Shown here piece after piece: positions 10,126 through 20,616 of a stretch of 64,000 nt of DNA. This DNA comes from Argentina anserina (taxonomy: Eukaryota; Streptophyta; Magnoliopsida; Rosales; Rosaceae), in assembly GCF_933775445.1 (NCBI RefSeq), contig NC_065876.1, forward strand, positions 23,374,001-23,438,000. The letters run 5' to 3'. Both the position numbers and the translations under genes were made by a program. Below the pieces are notes generated by a model. It was not told where the DNA came from. It saw nothing but the letters and a program-made list of their open reading frames with translations, and searched no databases. Each line of letters begins with the position of its first letter. Position 1 is the stretch's first letter.

Positions 10126-12624
10126 ATGCGGTCGCAGAATCCCCTTCTGACTCAAAAGCCCTTGTTTGAGTTGTTTCTCTATCCCACCCAACCTCATTCT
10201 CTCTTCATCTCCAAGTCCTCTATCTCTCTCTCTCTCTCTCTCTCTCTTACAGTGGCGGCTAGCCGTTACGCCGCCCAGCTGCAGCTATGCTGCCCCCAAC
10301 GCCCCACCTCCTACTCTCTAGTCCGAACCATCCACGCCCACATGATCGCTTCCGGCTTCCACCCACGTGGCCATATCCTCAACCGTTTGATCGACGTCTA
10401 CTGCAAATCCAAGAACCTCAAATATGCACTCCACCTGTTCGACGAAATTCCCCACCCGGACATCGTCGCCAGAACAACTCTCGTTTCGGCTTACTCCGGC
10501 GTCGGGGACCTGGCGCTGGCCCGGAGAGTGTTCAGTGACACTCCGTTGAGAATAAGAGACACTGTCAGCTACAATGCCATGATCGCCGGGTTTTCGCAGA
10601 ACAAGGACGGCAATGCAGCTGTTGAGCTGTTTAGGGAGATGAGGCGAGGCGGGTTTCGGCCAGATGAGTTTACGTTCACGAGTGTGCTGAGTGGGTTGGC
10701 GCTTATTGTGGAGGATGCGAGGCAGTGTGAGCAGCTGCATTGCGCGATTGTCAAGTCTGGAGCGTTGCTGGCCACTTCGGTGTCGAATGCGTTGGTGTCT
10801 GTGTATGTCAAGTGTGCTTCTTCGCCGTTGGTGGAGTCGTCGCTGCTGGTGGTGGCTGCGGCGAGGAAGGTGTTTGATGAAATGGATAGGAGAGATGAGC
10901 TGTCGTGGACAACGATGATTACTGGATATGTGAGGAATGAGGACCTTGAGGGAGCTCGCCGGTTGCTTGATGGGATGGATGAGAAGTTGGAAGTGGCATG
11001 GAACACGATGATTTCGGGTTATGTGCATCACGGTTTTTGTCGTGAAGCGTTGGAATTGTTTAGGGAAATGCATTTATTGGGGATTCGCCAGGATGAGTTT
11101 ACGTACACGAGTATTATCAGTGCTTGTGCTAACAATGGCTTATTTAAGCATGGGAAGCAGCTGCATGCTTACATACTAAGATCTGAAGCAAAGCCGACTG
11201 AGAACTTTTCTTTATCTGTGAATAATGCATTGGTTACACTGTACTTTAGATGTGGTAAGGTTGATGAAGCACGACATATTTTTAATAGTATGTCCGTCAG
11301 AGATCTGGTTTCTTGGAATGCGATATTGTCAGGGTATGTGAGTGCAGGTCGCATCCAGGAAGCTAAATCCTTTTTTGAGGAAATGCCGGAAAAGAGTGGT
11401 CTAACGTGGACTGTAATAATTTCTGGTTTAGCTCAAAATGGATTTGGGGAAGATGCTATGAAGTTATTTAACCAAATGAGATTAGATGGATTTAAACCCT
11501 GTGATTATGCATTTGCTGGAGCTGTTACGTCGTGTGCTGCTCTGGGAGCATTGGAGCATGGACGCCAGCTCCATGCCCAAGTAATATGCTTGGGACATGA
11601 TTCAAGCCTTTCAGTTGGAAATTCACTTATCACAATGTATGCGAGATGCGGGGTTGTAGATGATGCGGACTCTGTGTTTCTTACAATGCCGTATATTGAT
11701 CCTGTGTCATGGAATGCTATGATTGCAGCGCTAGCACAACATGGTTATGGTGTCCAAGCGATAAGACTTTTTGAAGAAATGTTGGGGGAAGATATACTGC
11801 CAGATAGAATAACTTTCCTCACTATTCTCTCTGCTTGCAGTCATGCTGGTTTAGTGAAAGAAGGGCGTCATTATTTTCATTCAATGCATGACTCTTACGG
11901 TATTGCTCCTGGTGAAGATCATTATGCTCGTATGATTGATTTGTTGTGCAGATATGGGGAGTTGACAGAGGCTGAGGACTTAATCAAATCAATGCCTTTT
12001 GAACCAGGTGCACATATATGGGAGGCTACACTAGCTGGTTGCCGGACTCATGGGAATATGGATTTAGGTATTCAAGCTGCAGAACGACTCTTTAAGCTGG
12101 TGCCCAAGCACGATGGAACTTATGTTCTTTTGTCAAACTTGTATGCTGCCTTAGGTCGTTGGGACGATGTGGCTAAGGTGCGGAATTTAATGAGGGAGCG
12201 AGGGGTTAAGAAAGAACCTGGTTGTAGTTGGATTGACGTAAAGAATATGGTCCACGTCTTCTTGGTTGGTGATACTAGACACCCTGAGGTAAATGAGGTG
12301 TACAAGTATCTAGAGCAACTGGTCCTTAAAATGAGGAAATTAGGATATGTTCCTGACACAAAGTTTGCGTTGCATGATATGGAATCTGAGCATAAAGAGA
12401 ATTCCTTGTCTACTCACAGTGAGAAGCTTGCAGTTGCATTTGGGATCATGAAGCTTCCGCTTGGAGCTACAATCAGAGTTTTTAAGAATCTCAGGATTTG
12501 TGGGGATTGCCATAATGCATTTAAGTATATGTCAAGAGTGATTGGGAGAGAAATAGTTGTGAGAGATGCCAAGAGGTTTCATCATTTTAGGAACGGTGAA
12601 TGCTCTTGCGGAAATTACTGGTAG
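10126..12624 (+). CDS. PLS-class PPR protein with E and DYW domains, 832 aa
   Basis: An intact, intronless pentatricopeptide repeat protein. Family knowledge: PLS-DYW proteins bind one organellar transcript each and deaminate a chosen C to U. Residues 1 to about 50 are basic and serine-rich with no repeat, as expected of an organelle transit peptide. PPR motifs follow to about residue 640 (repeated A-L-x-L-F-x-E-M and W-N-x-M-I-x-x-Y elements), then E/E+ and DYW. The zinc/catalytic signature is complete: H764-S-E766, then C792-x2-C795 (E to C spacing 25), with a second C-x-C near the end and a terminal N-Y-W. Order and wording resemble Arabidopsis At1g25360 (PCMP-H type), the likely orthologue. 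The ATG at 10126 follows an AT-rich leader. A TC microsatellite at 10222-10248 encodes a Ser-Leu run in the transit region. Confidence 0.93.
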   Translation: MRSQNPLLTQKPLFELFLYPTQPHSLFISKSSISLSLSLSLTVAASRYAAQLQLCCPQRPTSYSLVRTIHAHMIASGFHPRGHILNRLIDVYCKSKNLKYALHLFDEIPHPDIVARTTLVSAYSGVGDLALARRVFSDTPLRIRDTVSYNAMIAGFSQNKDGNAAVELFREMRRGGFRPDEFTFTSVLSGLALIVEDARQCEQLHCAIVKSGALLATSVSNALVSVYVKCASSPLVESSLLVVAAARKVFDEMDRRDELSWTTMITGYVRNEDLEGARRLLDGMDEKLEVAWNTMISGYVHHGFCREALELFREMHLLGIRQDEFTYTSIISACANNGLFKHGKQLHAYILRSEAKPTENFSLSVNNALVTLYFRCGKVDEARHIFNSMSVRDLVSWNAILSGYVSAGRIQEAKSFFEEMPEKSGLTWTVIISGLAQNGFGEDAMKLFNQMRLDGFKPCDYAFAGAVTSCAALGALEHGRQLHAQVICLGHDSSLSVGNSLITMYARCGVVDDADSVFLTMPYIDPVSWNAMIAALAQHGYGVQAIRLFEEMLGEDILPDRITFLTILSACSHAGLVKEGRHYFHSMHDSYGIAPGEDHYARMIDLLCRYGELTEAEDLIKSMPFEPGAHIWEATLAGCRTHGNMDLGIQAAERLFKLVPKHDGTYVLLSNLYAALGRWDDVAKVRNLMRERGVKKEPGCSWIDVKNMVHVFLVGDTRHPEVNEVYKYLEQLVLKMRKLGYVPDTKFALHDMESEHKENSLSTHSEKLAVAFGIMKLPLGATIRVFKNLRICGDCHNAFKYMSRVIGREIVVRDAKRFHHFRNGECSCGNYW
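10222..10248. repeat. (TC)n microsatellite inside the PPR coding region
   Basis: A TC tract translates as alternating Ser-Leu within the predicted transit peptide. Length changes that are not multiples of 3 would shift the frame just before the first repeat, so this is a candidate hypermutable spot. Confidence 0.9.
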
Positions 12625-13879
12625 GAGGTGAAATGGAATTATTTGTATTATTTTCCATTTTTTCCTTGGCCTTGTTTTTTTTTTTTTGATGGAGCAAGGT
12701 TTGAAGACAATTGAAAGAGCTTACATATGTTCACACAGGTTTAAATTTGAAATAGAGAAGTGTATGCATTATGCATAACAAGTGTACGTATATCAAAGTC
12801 CCTGTATGGTTAGCAGATTTATTTGTAGTTGTTGAATTAAGTAAATTAATATTGTTTAGAAATTAAAACACCCAAAAGTGGTGCTGCTCTTATTTCTGTG
12901 AGACTGTCATGGTAGCCAAGTGTAAAGAATATGAGGCTTAACGGTTCAGACTCAAGCAAGAGCAAGGTCAGCGCCTGTTGTCATCTTAATATATCATTTA
13001 TTTATTACTAAATTCAATCCATGTATGGTTATATCATGGTAATTTAACTTTTAATGCAATTATATTCTTGACAGGTCTCATAAAAATGAGATGGATCTTC
13101 TTTCTTATTTCCAGGGGATGATATGGAAACCGAATCTGGAAGTTGGAGGAAGGTAATAAAGCGATACTATGACCAGTTTATTTGCAGATATCTACAGTCT
13201 TTTCATATTGCTTTTCATGGATTGACAATTCAGCAGACAGTGTTAGGGGTTGTCAATTTCCTTTGATTCATGGATTTGTTATGAGAGTGTGTGGGGTGAG
13301 GGTGGACTTATAACATTACCACATTGCAGCCTTGCAGGAACTTCATCGTATTTCCCCTTTTTGGCATTTCTTGATTGTGAACTAGATATTTTGGCTTGGT
13401 TACCGGTACTCTCAATTGTGGCCATAACATAGAGGTTTTAGTCATTCAATTTAAAATCAGAAGTTGCAAAATTTGATTATGATCCAATATGTAGTCTGCT
13501 GAATTAGTTTTTGTTGAAGAAATTGATACAACACTACCATGTTTTGATTCCATGAAAATTTAAGATTTTTGGCATGCTGCGACTGTTTGGTAAACAACTT
13601 CTTATTTTTCGATGGGTCCGTATGAACTGCATCACAGTCTGTCAGCAAGTGGGGACTCACATCAGAAGGTTTTTTATTTTATTATTATATTCTTATATGA
13701 TCTTCCTCTTATGACAGTGTGCAGATGCCAATGGTTTATCACCACTTACAAATCAATTTATACTTACATATGAAGCAGAAGTTCTCATCAAACTATTAAG
13801 GCTGTGGTATCAGGTATACATGTTGCCGAACTGCTTGTAGTTATGCCGATCTAGCCAAAGGGTGCTATTTGTTCCTTCT
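12625..13879. other. PPR 3' flank, no gene seen
   Basis: AT-rich sequence with T runs just after the PPR stop. I see no convincing reading frame, RNA gene or transposon end. Confidence 0.6.
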
Positions 13880-14504
13880 AATCACTCCAATGTATGACTC
13901 TTACGGTATGACCCCTGGTGAAGACCACTATGTTTGTGTAATTGATATATTCTGCTGATCTGGGGATTTGATAATGCGTAATTGATCAAATTAATGCGTT
14001 TTTGAATCAAGTGACTGATTTGGGAGGCTCTTCTAGCTGGTGTTGGAATCATGGTAATATGGATTTTGGTACTCCAGCTGCACGAAACTTTTTAATCTAG
14101 GTGCCAAAATATGCTTGAACGTACACACTCCGTCAAACTTGAATGTTGCATGCTGTAGGCAATTGGAATGACGCAAGTAAGGTGTTAATAATGAGGGAAG
14201 GAGGTGCCAAGCAAATAATGAGGAAGCTAGGATATGCTCCTGACGCAAGTTTGTGCTGCATGAAATGGGGTCTGAGCATAAAGAAAATTCCTTGTCTTCT
14301 CACAACTACAAGCTTGCAGTTGCATTGATCGCAAGCTTCGTCTTGGAACTACAATCAGAGTTATTGAGAATCATAAGATATGTGGGATTTGCCGTAATGC
14401 ATTTTGGTTTATGTCAAGTGACAAGTTTTGGGAGTGTTGTCAGGGCTGCAAAGAGGTTTCATCATTTTTGTAATGGTGATTACTCGTGGAAATAACTGGT
14501 AGCC
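13880..14504 (+). pseudogene. Decayed duplicate of the PPR-DYW 3' end
   Basis: This stretch parallels the end of the intact PPR gene (about 11880-12620). Matching landmarks are M-Y-D-S-Y-G...P-G-E-D-H-Y near 13890, K-L-G-Y-A-P-D-A-S near 14225, the HKENSLS...K-L-A-V-A track near 14270-14325, and the K-R-F-H-H-F-x-N-G-x-Y-S end near 14452-14490. Small deletions shift the frame several times, the HSE becomes H-N-Y, and the CGDC zinc motif is lost. Only the C-terminal third is present, so it is a truncated segmental copy rather than a retrocopy of the whole gene. It lies directly upstream of NLR copy A. Confidence 0.85.
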
Positions 14505-14564
14505 TGGGGTGGAATGAAGTTATTGTTATGAGTTCTCAATTTGTTCATATTGACGTTTTAATGC

Positions 14565-15322
14565 AATAGGCCGGACCAATGTTTACAGCCAGATACACTG
14601 ATAATTTTTTCATTTTTGGATAAGAAGTGAATGACCATCTCATAGACCAGGGTAACGATCTCAGTCTCACTAACAGGTTAAAATGTTAGTCTCGGGTGAA
14701 ATGAACGTAAATCCAATATTAGGTGCTGCCTAGCCAAGTATAAAGAGTAAAACGCTCCAAGGTTCACATCTAGCAATAGAAAGGTAGAGAAAGGTCGGCA
14801 CTACATTATAGGATTGAACTTCATCAAAGGAAAAGAGACCACCACCAAGTGTAATTGAATCATTCACTACTTTAAATCTTCTTCCTAACAGCCTAACTAA
14901 TTATTTTACTGTAAACAGCTACTTTGCCCATGAAGCTTCACATTTGTGTAGCAAATCATCCAAATCGTCTTGAAACTATATACAATTACCATCTAGAAAT
15001 TGTTATACAATCATTCATTATAGTTGATTATCAAAATATTTTTTTTCTTGGTTTTCTTCCTTTCAGTTGGTGAAGCATCAAACAAGACGTACGGGGTGTC
15101 CATGTACAGGCTTAGATCAAGGATCGAGTTTATGATAGATATATAATATACTGACATGGAGTTTTAATATTTGCATTGCTGGAACAGTTTGAATTGGATT
15201 TGGCCTTCACATTTTATGCCCTATAAACTTGGTAGCAGAACAGAATAGACTCACAGCCATTCTGCAATTCTTACTTCACATATAATTCTCTATCCCTTGT
15301 GTTTGTGTTTTATTTTTCCAAA
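14565..15322 (+). repeat. Segmental duplicate: NLR copy A upstream block
   Basis: This block is collinear with 51345-52202 upstream of NLR copy B. Both start with GGCCGGACCAA, share the GATAAGAAGTGAA.GACCAT-type stretch (altered in B), a GTAAATCCAATA.TAGGTG block, a TAGCCAAGTATA block, and a nearly identical leader ending ...CCTTGTGTTTGTG before the NLR ATG. The shared leader suggests both copies inherited the same promoter. Confidence 0.85.
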
Positions 15323-16334
15323 ATGGCAGAGGCACTCATCAACGTGCTTCTTGAACAGTTGGTTACAGTACGTTGCTTTTGATCACACAAAAGAAGCTGT
15401 GAATCTGATTTTGAATGCTGAGACTGAAGTCGAAAAATTCAGCACCAATCTCAAAGCGATTCAAGCTGTGTTGGAGGATGCTGAGAAGCAGCAGGTGGAG
15501 AATGCCAGCGTGAGAAACTGGTTGGATGGGCTCAATGATGTCTCTTATGAGATGGATGACGTGCTAGATGAGTGGAACACTGAGATTCTGAAACGAGAAG
15601 CAATGGGAGTTCCTACTGGGGAAAAGAAAACCTTCATGAAGGTATGTTTCTCCTTTCCATCGTATTGCTTTCGTTTTGGGGTAGTCAGTAAGGCAACTCA
15701 TCTTCATAAGATAACCACAGACATAAAGAAGCTAAATGAAAAGCTAACTTTAATTTCCGCTCAAAAGGAACAATTTCTGTTTCATCAATCCCCAAGTCGT
15801 ATTAGAAATGTCAATTCGCTGAAAACTTCATCATTTGTCAATATTTCAACAATATTTGGCAGAGAAGAAGTAAAAGCTGATTTGTTAAAGAAGTTGTTGA
15901 GTGAGAATAGTGAAGAAGGGGAAAAAGTCCTTTTCATCCCTATAGTGGGTATGGGAGGGATGGGCAATACAACTCTTGCCCAATTAGCCTACAACAACGA
16001 AAATGTAGAGACTTTTTTTGAAAAGAGAAAATGGGTCTGTGTGTCAGATCCTTTTAATGCAGTGAAGATTGCCAAAGCCATCATTAGTGGTACTGGTAAT
16101 GCTGTCCCTGATTCAATCGAGTTGCAAGACGTATTAAGGGAATGAAGTTCCTCATAATCTTAGATGATGTGTGGACTGAAGACCAACGAGAGTGGGAAAG
16201 TTTGAAGTTACTAATAATAATGCTAAAGGTAGTAAAATAACGGTGACCACTAGAAAAGAGAGAGTTGCTGAAATTATGGTAGCAACCACTCACATGATTC
16301 ATTTGGAAAAGTTGAGTGATGAAAGTTGTTCAAT
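15323..16334 (+). pseudogene. CC-NBS-LRR copy A, N-terminal part, broken
   Basis: Closely related to intact copy B. The start ATG at 15323 is kept (MAEALINVLLEQLVTV), but a 4-bp insertion (ACGT, near 15371) shifts the frame at about codon 17. The body then reads in the new frame through the Rx-type coiled coil and into NB-ARC. In Walker A, GMGGMGKTT has become GMGGMGNTT near 15950: the invariant Lys that contacts nucleotide phosphate is Asn. A deletion of about 22 bp near 16127-16142 shifts the frame again and brings a stop at 16143. Kinase-2 (LILDDVW) and RNBS-B (KITVTTRKERVAEI) follow in other frames. At 16334 the gene is cut by the solo LTR insertion. Confidence 0.92.
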
Positions 16335-16756
16335 TGTCACGATCCCGAAATATTATGTGTTAAACTCAAAATCGAAATCGTGAAAAATTCTAAAATAATC
16401 TCAATAAATCGAAATTATTTTATCGTCACAACACATCATTACTGAGATCATAAAACATCTCTGTCGAATTGATTATTACAAAATCAATTTATAATTCAAA
16501 CATTATATCAAATGGAAATGAAAAATCATCTCAAACCTCACCACAAAATAAAATAAAGAAACTTTTAAGTCTTTAGAGTAGTCCGTCAATTCTGTTAATC
16601 CACACATGTGGAACTATCACCTACACCATCGAATAAGTGAATCGGGATTGTAAACACAAACCCGTTAAGCTTTGCAGCTCGTATAAGTAAAACAACAATA
16701 TAACTCGCATATAAATACAAAAGAAAAATACTGAAAACATTTAATTATAAATGTAC

Positions 16757-17000
16757 TCATGAGTCATTGGACGGCCCATCTGGTCGTCCAATAATATTTG
16801 AAAATATAAGTGCTCATGAGAAATCGGGCAACCCATCTGTTTACCCAAATATATTTATAATATGAGTACTCATGAGACCTAGGTACTCATCTGTTACCCC
16901 TCATGCAGTACGCCGCTAGACATTGGGCAACCATCTGTTACCCAATATCCAAAAATATGGGTACTCAAAAGCCGGTAACCCATATGTTACCCCTCATGCT
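16757..17000. repeat. Imperfect tandem repeats inside the solo LTR
   Basis: Units of roughly 60-75 bp repeat the pair GTACTCATGAG ... AACCCATCTGTTACCC with many substitutions. The same array recurs in the related LTRs at 38740-38990 and 40410-40670, so it belongs to the LTR family. Confidence 0.75.
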
Positions 17001-17539
17001 AGTACACCGGCAGACAGACTAGAGCTCTAAATGTATCGTAACTGTCGCCCAACCAAGGCTAGGTTCCGACATGCCAACACGTCCGAAGACAACAAAAACG
17101 TTTTAACATAACTCAAGTTAAAACCACGTACAAAACAATTTTCACATGTTATTGTACAAAACCAAGTGACATGCTCAAATAAAATAAATATCAATGCTAT
17201 AAATGAACTTATTTGAAAACGGGAATATGACAGTATATAATATAGCAACCCAAATATATGTATCAATTTTACCCATTATACACATACACAACCCACTATA
17301 TCATATACATATCATAGTTCAATCTTTTTAAATAAGTGTAATTATGAATCTCCGCTAAGGGTAGATTCGTCACTGTGAGATTTTACTCACTTTATATTCC
17401 TGAGCGTAATTTCCACAATTCTGAAAGCGAATCCTCTACTTGTTGTGTCAATCACCTAGATTGGATAAGAAGTGATTAGAAACGTTACGTAAAACCTCAA
17501 ATGCCGAATTGGTACTAATGTTTTACTGTTTAGCAATTT

Positions 17540-17830
17540 TTGGTCTTTACGAAAGTATTGTTCACGTAAATACTATTCACATATTACTGTTCATGTATGT
17601 ACTATTTATGCATTACTTCTCATGTACGTACTGTTTACGTATTACTTCTTATGTACGTATTGTCTACGTATTACTAATCTAGTAAATATTAATCACTGAT
17701 TTACCTTTCAGAAATTACTTTACAATTAATGTACGTAAATTACTTTTACATTTACTGTACGTAAATTACTCATTATAATTACTGTACGTAATTTATTTTT
17801 TATATTTACCGTACAAAAATCATTTTTTAC
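17540..17830. repeat. Degenerate ACGTA-rich short repeats in the solo LTR
   Basis: Many near-copies of a 15-20 bp word of the type TACTGTT-ACGTATTACT occur here, then TGTACGTAAATTACTTTT. A matching stretch occurs in the related LTR at 41130-41360. Function is unknown; a regulatory array of the LTR promoter is possible. Confidence 0.7.
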
Positions 17831-18799
17831 AAAAAGTTTATGTTTAAAAAACAACAATGTTCACGCGCCGCCGCACGTGGCGGGCGGTGCGTGTGGTTCA
17901 CCGGCCACCTACAGCAGCCGCGCGTGGCGCTCACAATGGCAGCACGTGGGGACCACGCGGCGATTCCAAAACCGACGCGTAGCTCACCCACCGCCTCCCA
18001 AAACCAGTCACTGCCCCTCCTCCACCCTTCCCACGGCCCTAAGCCGTCTCCTGCCCCCTTCACGGCCCCTCACGCGCCGCCTAAGGCGGCGGTACTCTCT
18101 ATTTCTCCTCCTCCTCCGATTCTCCACAATTCTTCCCAAACTTCACAAAATCACTCATATCATTGAATTTAATGCATTTCCATACCTATATGGAGCCCTA
18201 GAACGGCTGGAGGTTGCTGGAGGACTCGAGATGCCGGCGGGGTCGAAATTGAGCAACGGCGATTTGGCGATGCGATGCGAGCTCCGGTCGCCTCGCTGGT
18301 GGCACCATGGGTACGAATCGGAGTTACAAACTATCCCCCGAGCTCTGGACTCGCCGACGACGAGCTTGGACGGCAGAGGAAGACGCAGGGCCTAGGATTA
18401 TCACGCGGCTTCATGACGGCGATGGAGGACGCGTCTTGTTCGGGGTTTGCTGCGGTCGAGCTTATGGAGCTTCTGAGGCAGGCGATGTGAGTCACGGCGG
18501 CCTGGTTTGAGAGATCGCCGGAGGCAATTTAGAGAGAGCGAGAGAGAGAGAGTGAGGGTCGGGGAGAGAGAATGGGAGAGCTGTGGGGGAGAGGAGAGAG
18601 AGTGAGGGTTTCTGAAATTGGAAACCCTAGCTCCTAAAAATTCCTTTTTATACTTCTTTCAAAATCGGAAACTAACTTTCATTGCTAATAACTTTCACGT
18701 ACGACGTCTGATTAAAACACATGATGTGTCCACGAAATCGTATCGACGTTCTCTACAACTTTCGTGAAGGAACTTTTCGGAAACGAGTGACCACTACTA

Positions 18800-19055
18800 G
18801 AAAAATGTTCTTAGGTCACGAAATAAATAAGTTTCGTCACCTAAGACAATACTAAGATGACGAAAAGTAATTAGCCACCTAAGTAAAATATTTCGTCATC
18901 TAAGTCAATAAGGGTGACGAATTGCTGTTTCGTCAGACAAGTCGTCATCTAAGTGAGTGCTAAGCTGACGAAAAATTGTTTCGCCATCTAAGTTAAATCT
19001 AAGCTGACGAATTACTTTTTCGTCACCATAGTGTTGCACTTGTTAGGTGACGAAA
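18800..19055. repeat. CACTA left subterminal repeats
   Basis: About ten copies of a 12-13 bp word, core GTGACGAAA or its complement TTTCGTCACC (variants with GATGACGAA and GCTGACGAA), occur in both orientations. Known: in En/Spm such arrays bind the TNPA protein. Confidence 0.85.
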
Positions 19056-20616
19056 TAAAGTTTGTGGATGTCTGCCTATCCTTTAAAGTGCTTATCTTCT
19101 TCTTAACTTTAAATGGAAGCTGGAACTTTTGATAAGAGCATGGAGACCTTATTTTTATGCACAGCTGCATTGGTTGATTTAGATTGTAGAGCATGAATTT
19201 GTAAGGAAGACTCTGCTTGGTCATAGATAGCATGTTTGTTTTTTGTTCTGTGATTCAGTAGAGACCGTAAAGCATGTTGCTGCGGCATGCCATGGACCAG
19301 TTAGCTAGGTTTGGCAAGTGAATTTTGTATTGCAGCCTGACCATATTAATTTAATGGCTTAGTTTTGCTTGGCTTCTTGTCTAGAGCTTGGTTGGCAGTA
19401 GCTTGGAATGCAAAAAATAAATCATAGTCACTTGCTTAATTGCTTTAACAGCGGCTTCTAAATTGTTCCTATCTGTGAATATGTTCTAAACCCCTGTGAA
19501 TCTTATTGCCAGGCCTAGAACCAACAGAGGATCCTAGGCCTTCAAATAGCTGAGTCTGTCTACTTCGCATCAACATCGATCAGTGCTTACGTTCCTTTGG
19601 TAAAAACCCTTTTCTTTCCGTTGAAGTTATATTCCTTTGTGTCCAATGATCTTATGAATGCACCTCTGACAATTTGATAGGTTTGGTAACTCTAATTACA
19701 TGCCTAAAACTGAATTAGATTGGGTTTTACATAGTGCACACCACGTGTTTGATAAAATGCCTCAAAGACACTATAGAGCTGAACCAGTGGGCTTTTTCGT
19801 GATTTTCGAAATACTTATCCTACTTGTTTTAATCTCAATTCTTAACAGTTAAAAATAGACTCTTCAATGACCGTTTTAGTTCTGGTTTCATGTAAAACGG
19901 AGTTGATATGAGAAAGTTATGCTATTTCAAAGTTTGCACAGTGCTTCAGGACTTCTGCAGAAACTATCTTTTCAGTCACTTTGGATCTTTGTTTGACTAT
20001 GCATTTGGTCTCTGTTTGACTTGAAATTTTGCCAGGTCTTAGCTTTGCTTATCTATTATAATGTTGGAGAATTTCAGTTGAAAATATTGACATGTCAATT
20101 GTTGGTGAATTTTTCCTTCTTACTACCCATTTCCTGAAAATTTCTAAGATTTGCGGCTCTTTGTTGCAAACTGTGGCTTTTGGATCCCTTTAACTCTTCA
20201 TTTTGTTATTGATACTTCCAAATTGTAAAGTAACTTGATCCTTTTAATTTCCTTTTTCCAAATGGTTATCTAGTCTGCTAAAATTATGTTACTTTTTAAC
20301 TGAAATTTCAAGCTATTTTAATCTGGAACTGTTTTTATTGAGCTTGATTTTGAAAAACACCCAGATTTTGGATGCTTCCTCTATAACATATTTAGTTAAA
20401 TCTTGTTTGAAAATTTCTGAATTTGGTGCAAGCATGTTTATCAACCTTGAGGATTAGTTCATTTTCTTAAATGACTAAAGACCTTAACTTCAAACTTCTT
20501 CTGTTTGTTACTCGTTTCCTCTTTAAATTTCTCTCCTCTTTAAATGACTAGAGATCTCTTATATGCTTAACCATGTGTTTTGAACTATCGCTTATTTGTT
20601 GTTTCTATGACAGAAC
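19056..20616 (+). promoter_or_regulatory. TNP2 leader region (probable 5' UTR intron)
   Basis: AT-rich non-coding sequence between the left subterminal repeats and the TNP2 start. The T-rich run ending TTTCTATGACAG at 20613 looks like a splice acceptor, so most of this may be a leader intron. No other gene is seen. Confidence 0.45.

Larger units (their letters stand above)
16335..18791 (-). mobile_element. Solo LTR (gypsy family), left part
   Basis: The LTR opens with TGTCACGATCCC at 16335 and, after the nested CACTA element, ends with GGGTTATTACA at 28643. The flanks carry a perfect 5-bp target duplication TCAAT (16330-16334 and 28644-28648). Without the CACTA it is about 2.64 kb. The same family forms the 3' LTR of the truncated chromovirus at 39992-42488. 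The strand is taken from that copy. There is no internal retrotransposon domain, so the state is a solo LTR left by LTR-LTR recombination. It contains imperfect repeats at 16757-17000, a degenerate ACGTA-rich array at 17540-17810 and a GA tract at 18533-18600. Confidence 0.9.

Noticed and set aside
10318..11073. Antisense 251-aa open frame within the PPR gene
   Set aside because: It lies wholly opposite the PPR coding strand, is Arg/His/Ser-rich as expected from complement codons, and resembles no family.
17840..18510. Pro/Ala/Arg-rich frames in the solo LTR
   Set aside because: They come from a GC-rich part of the LTR, overlap one another in several frames, and the related LTR at 41400-42000 does not keep any one of them open.
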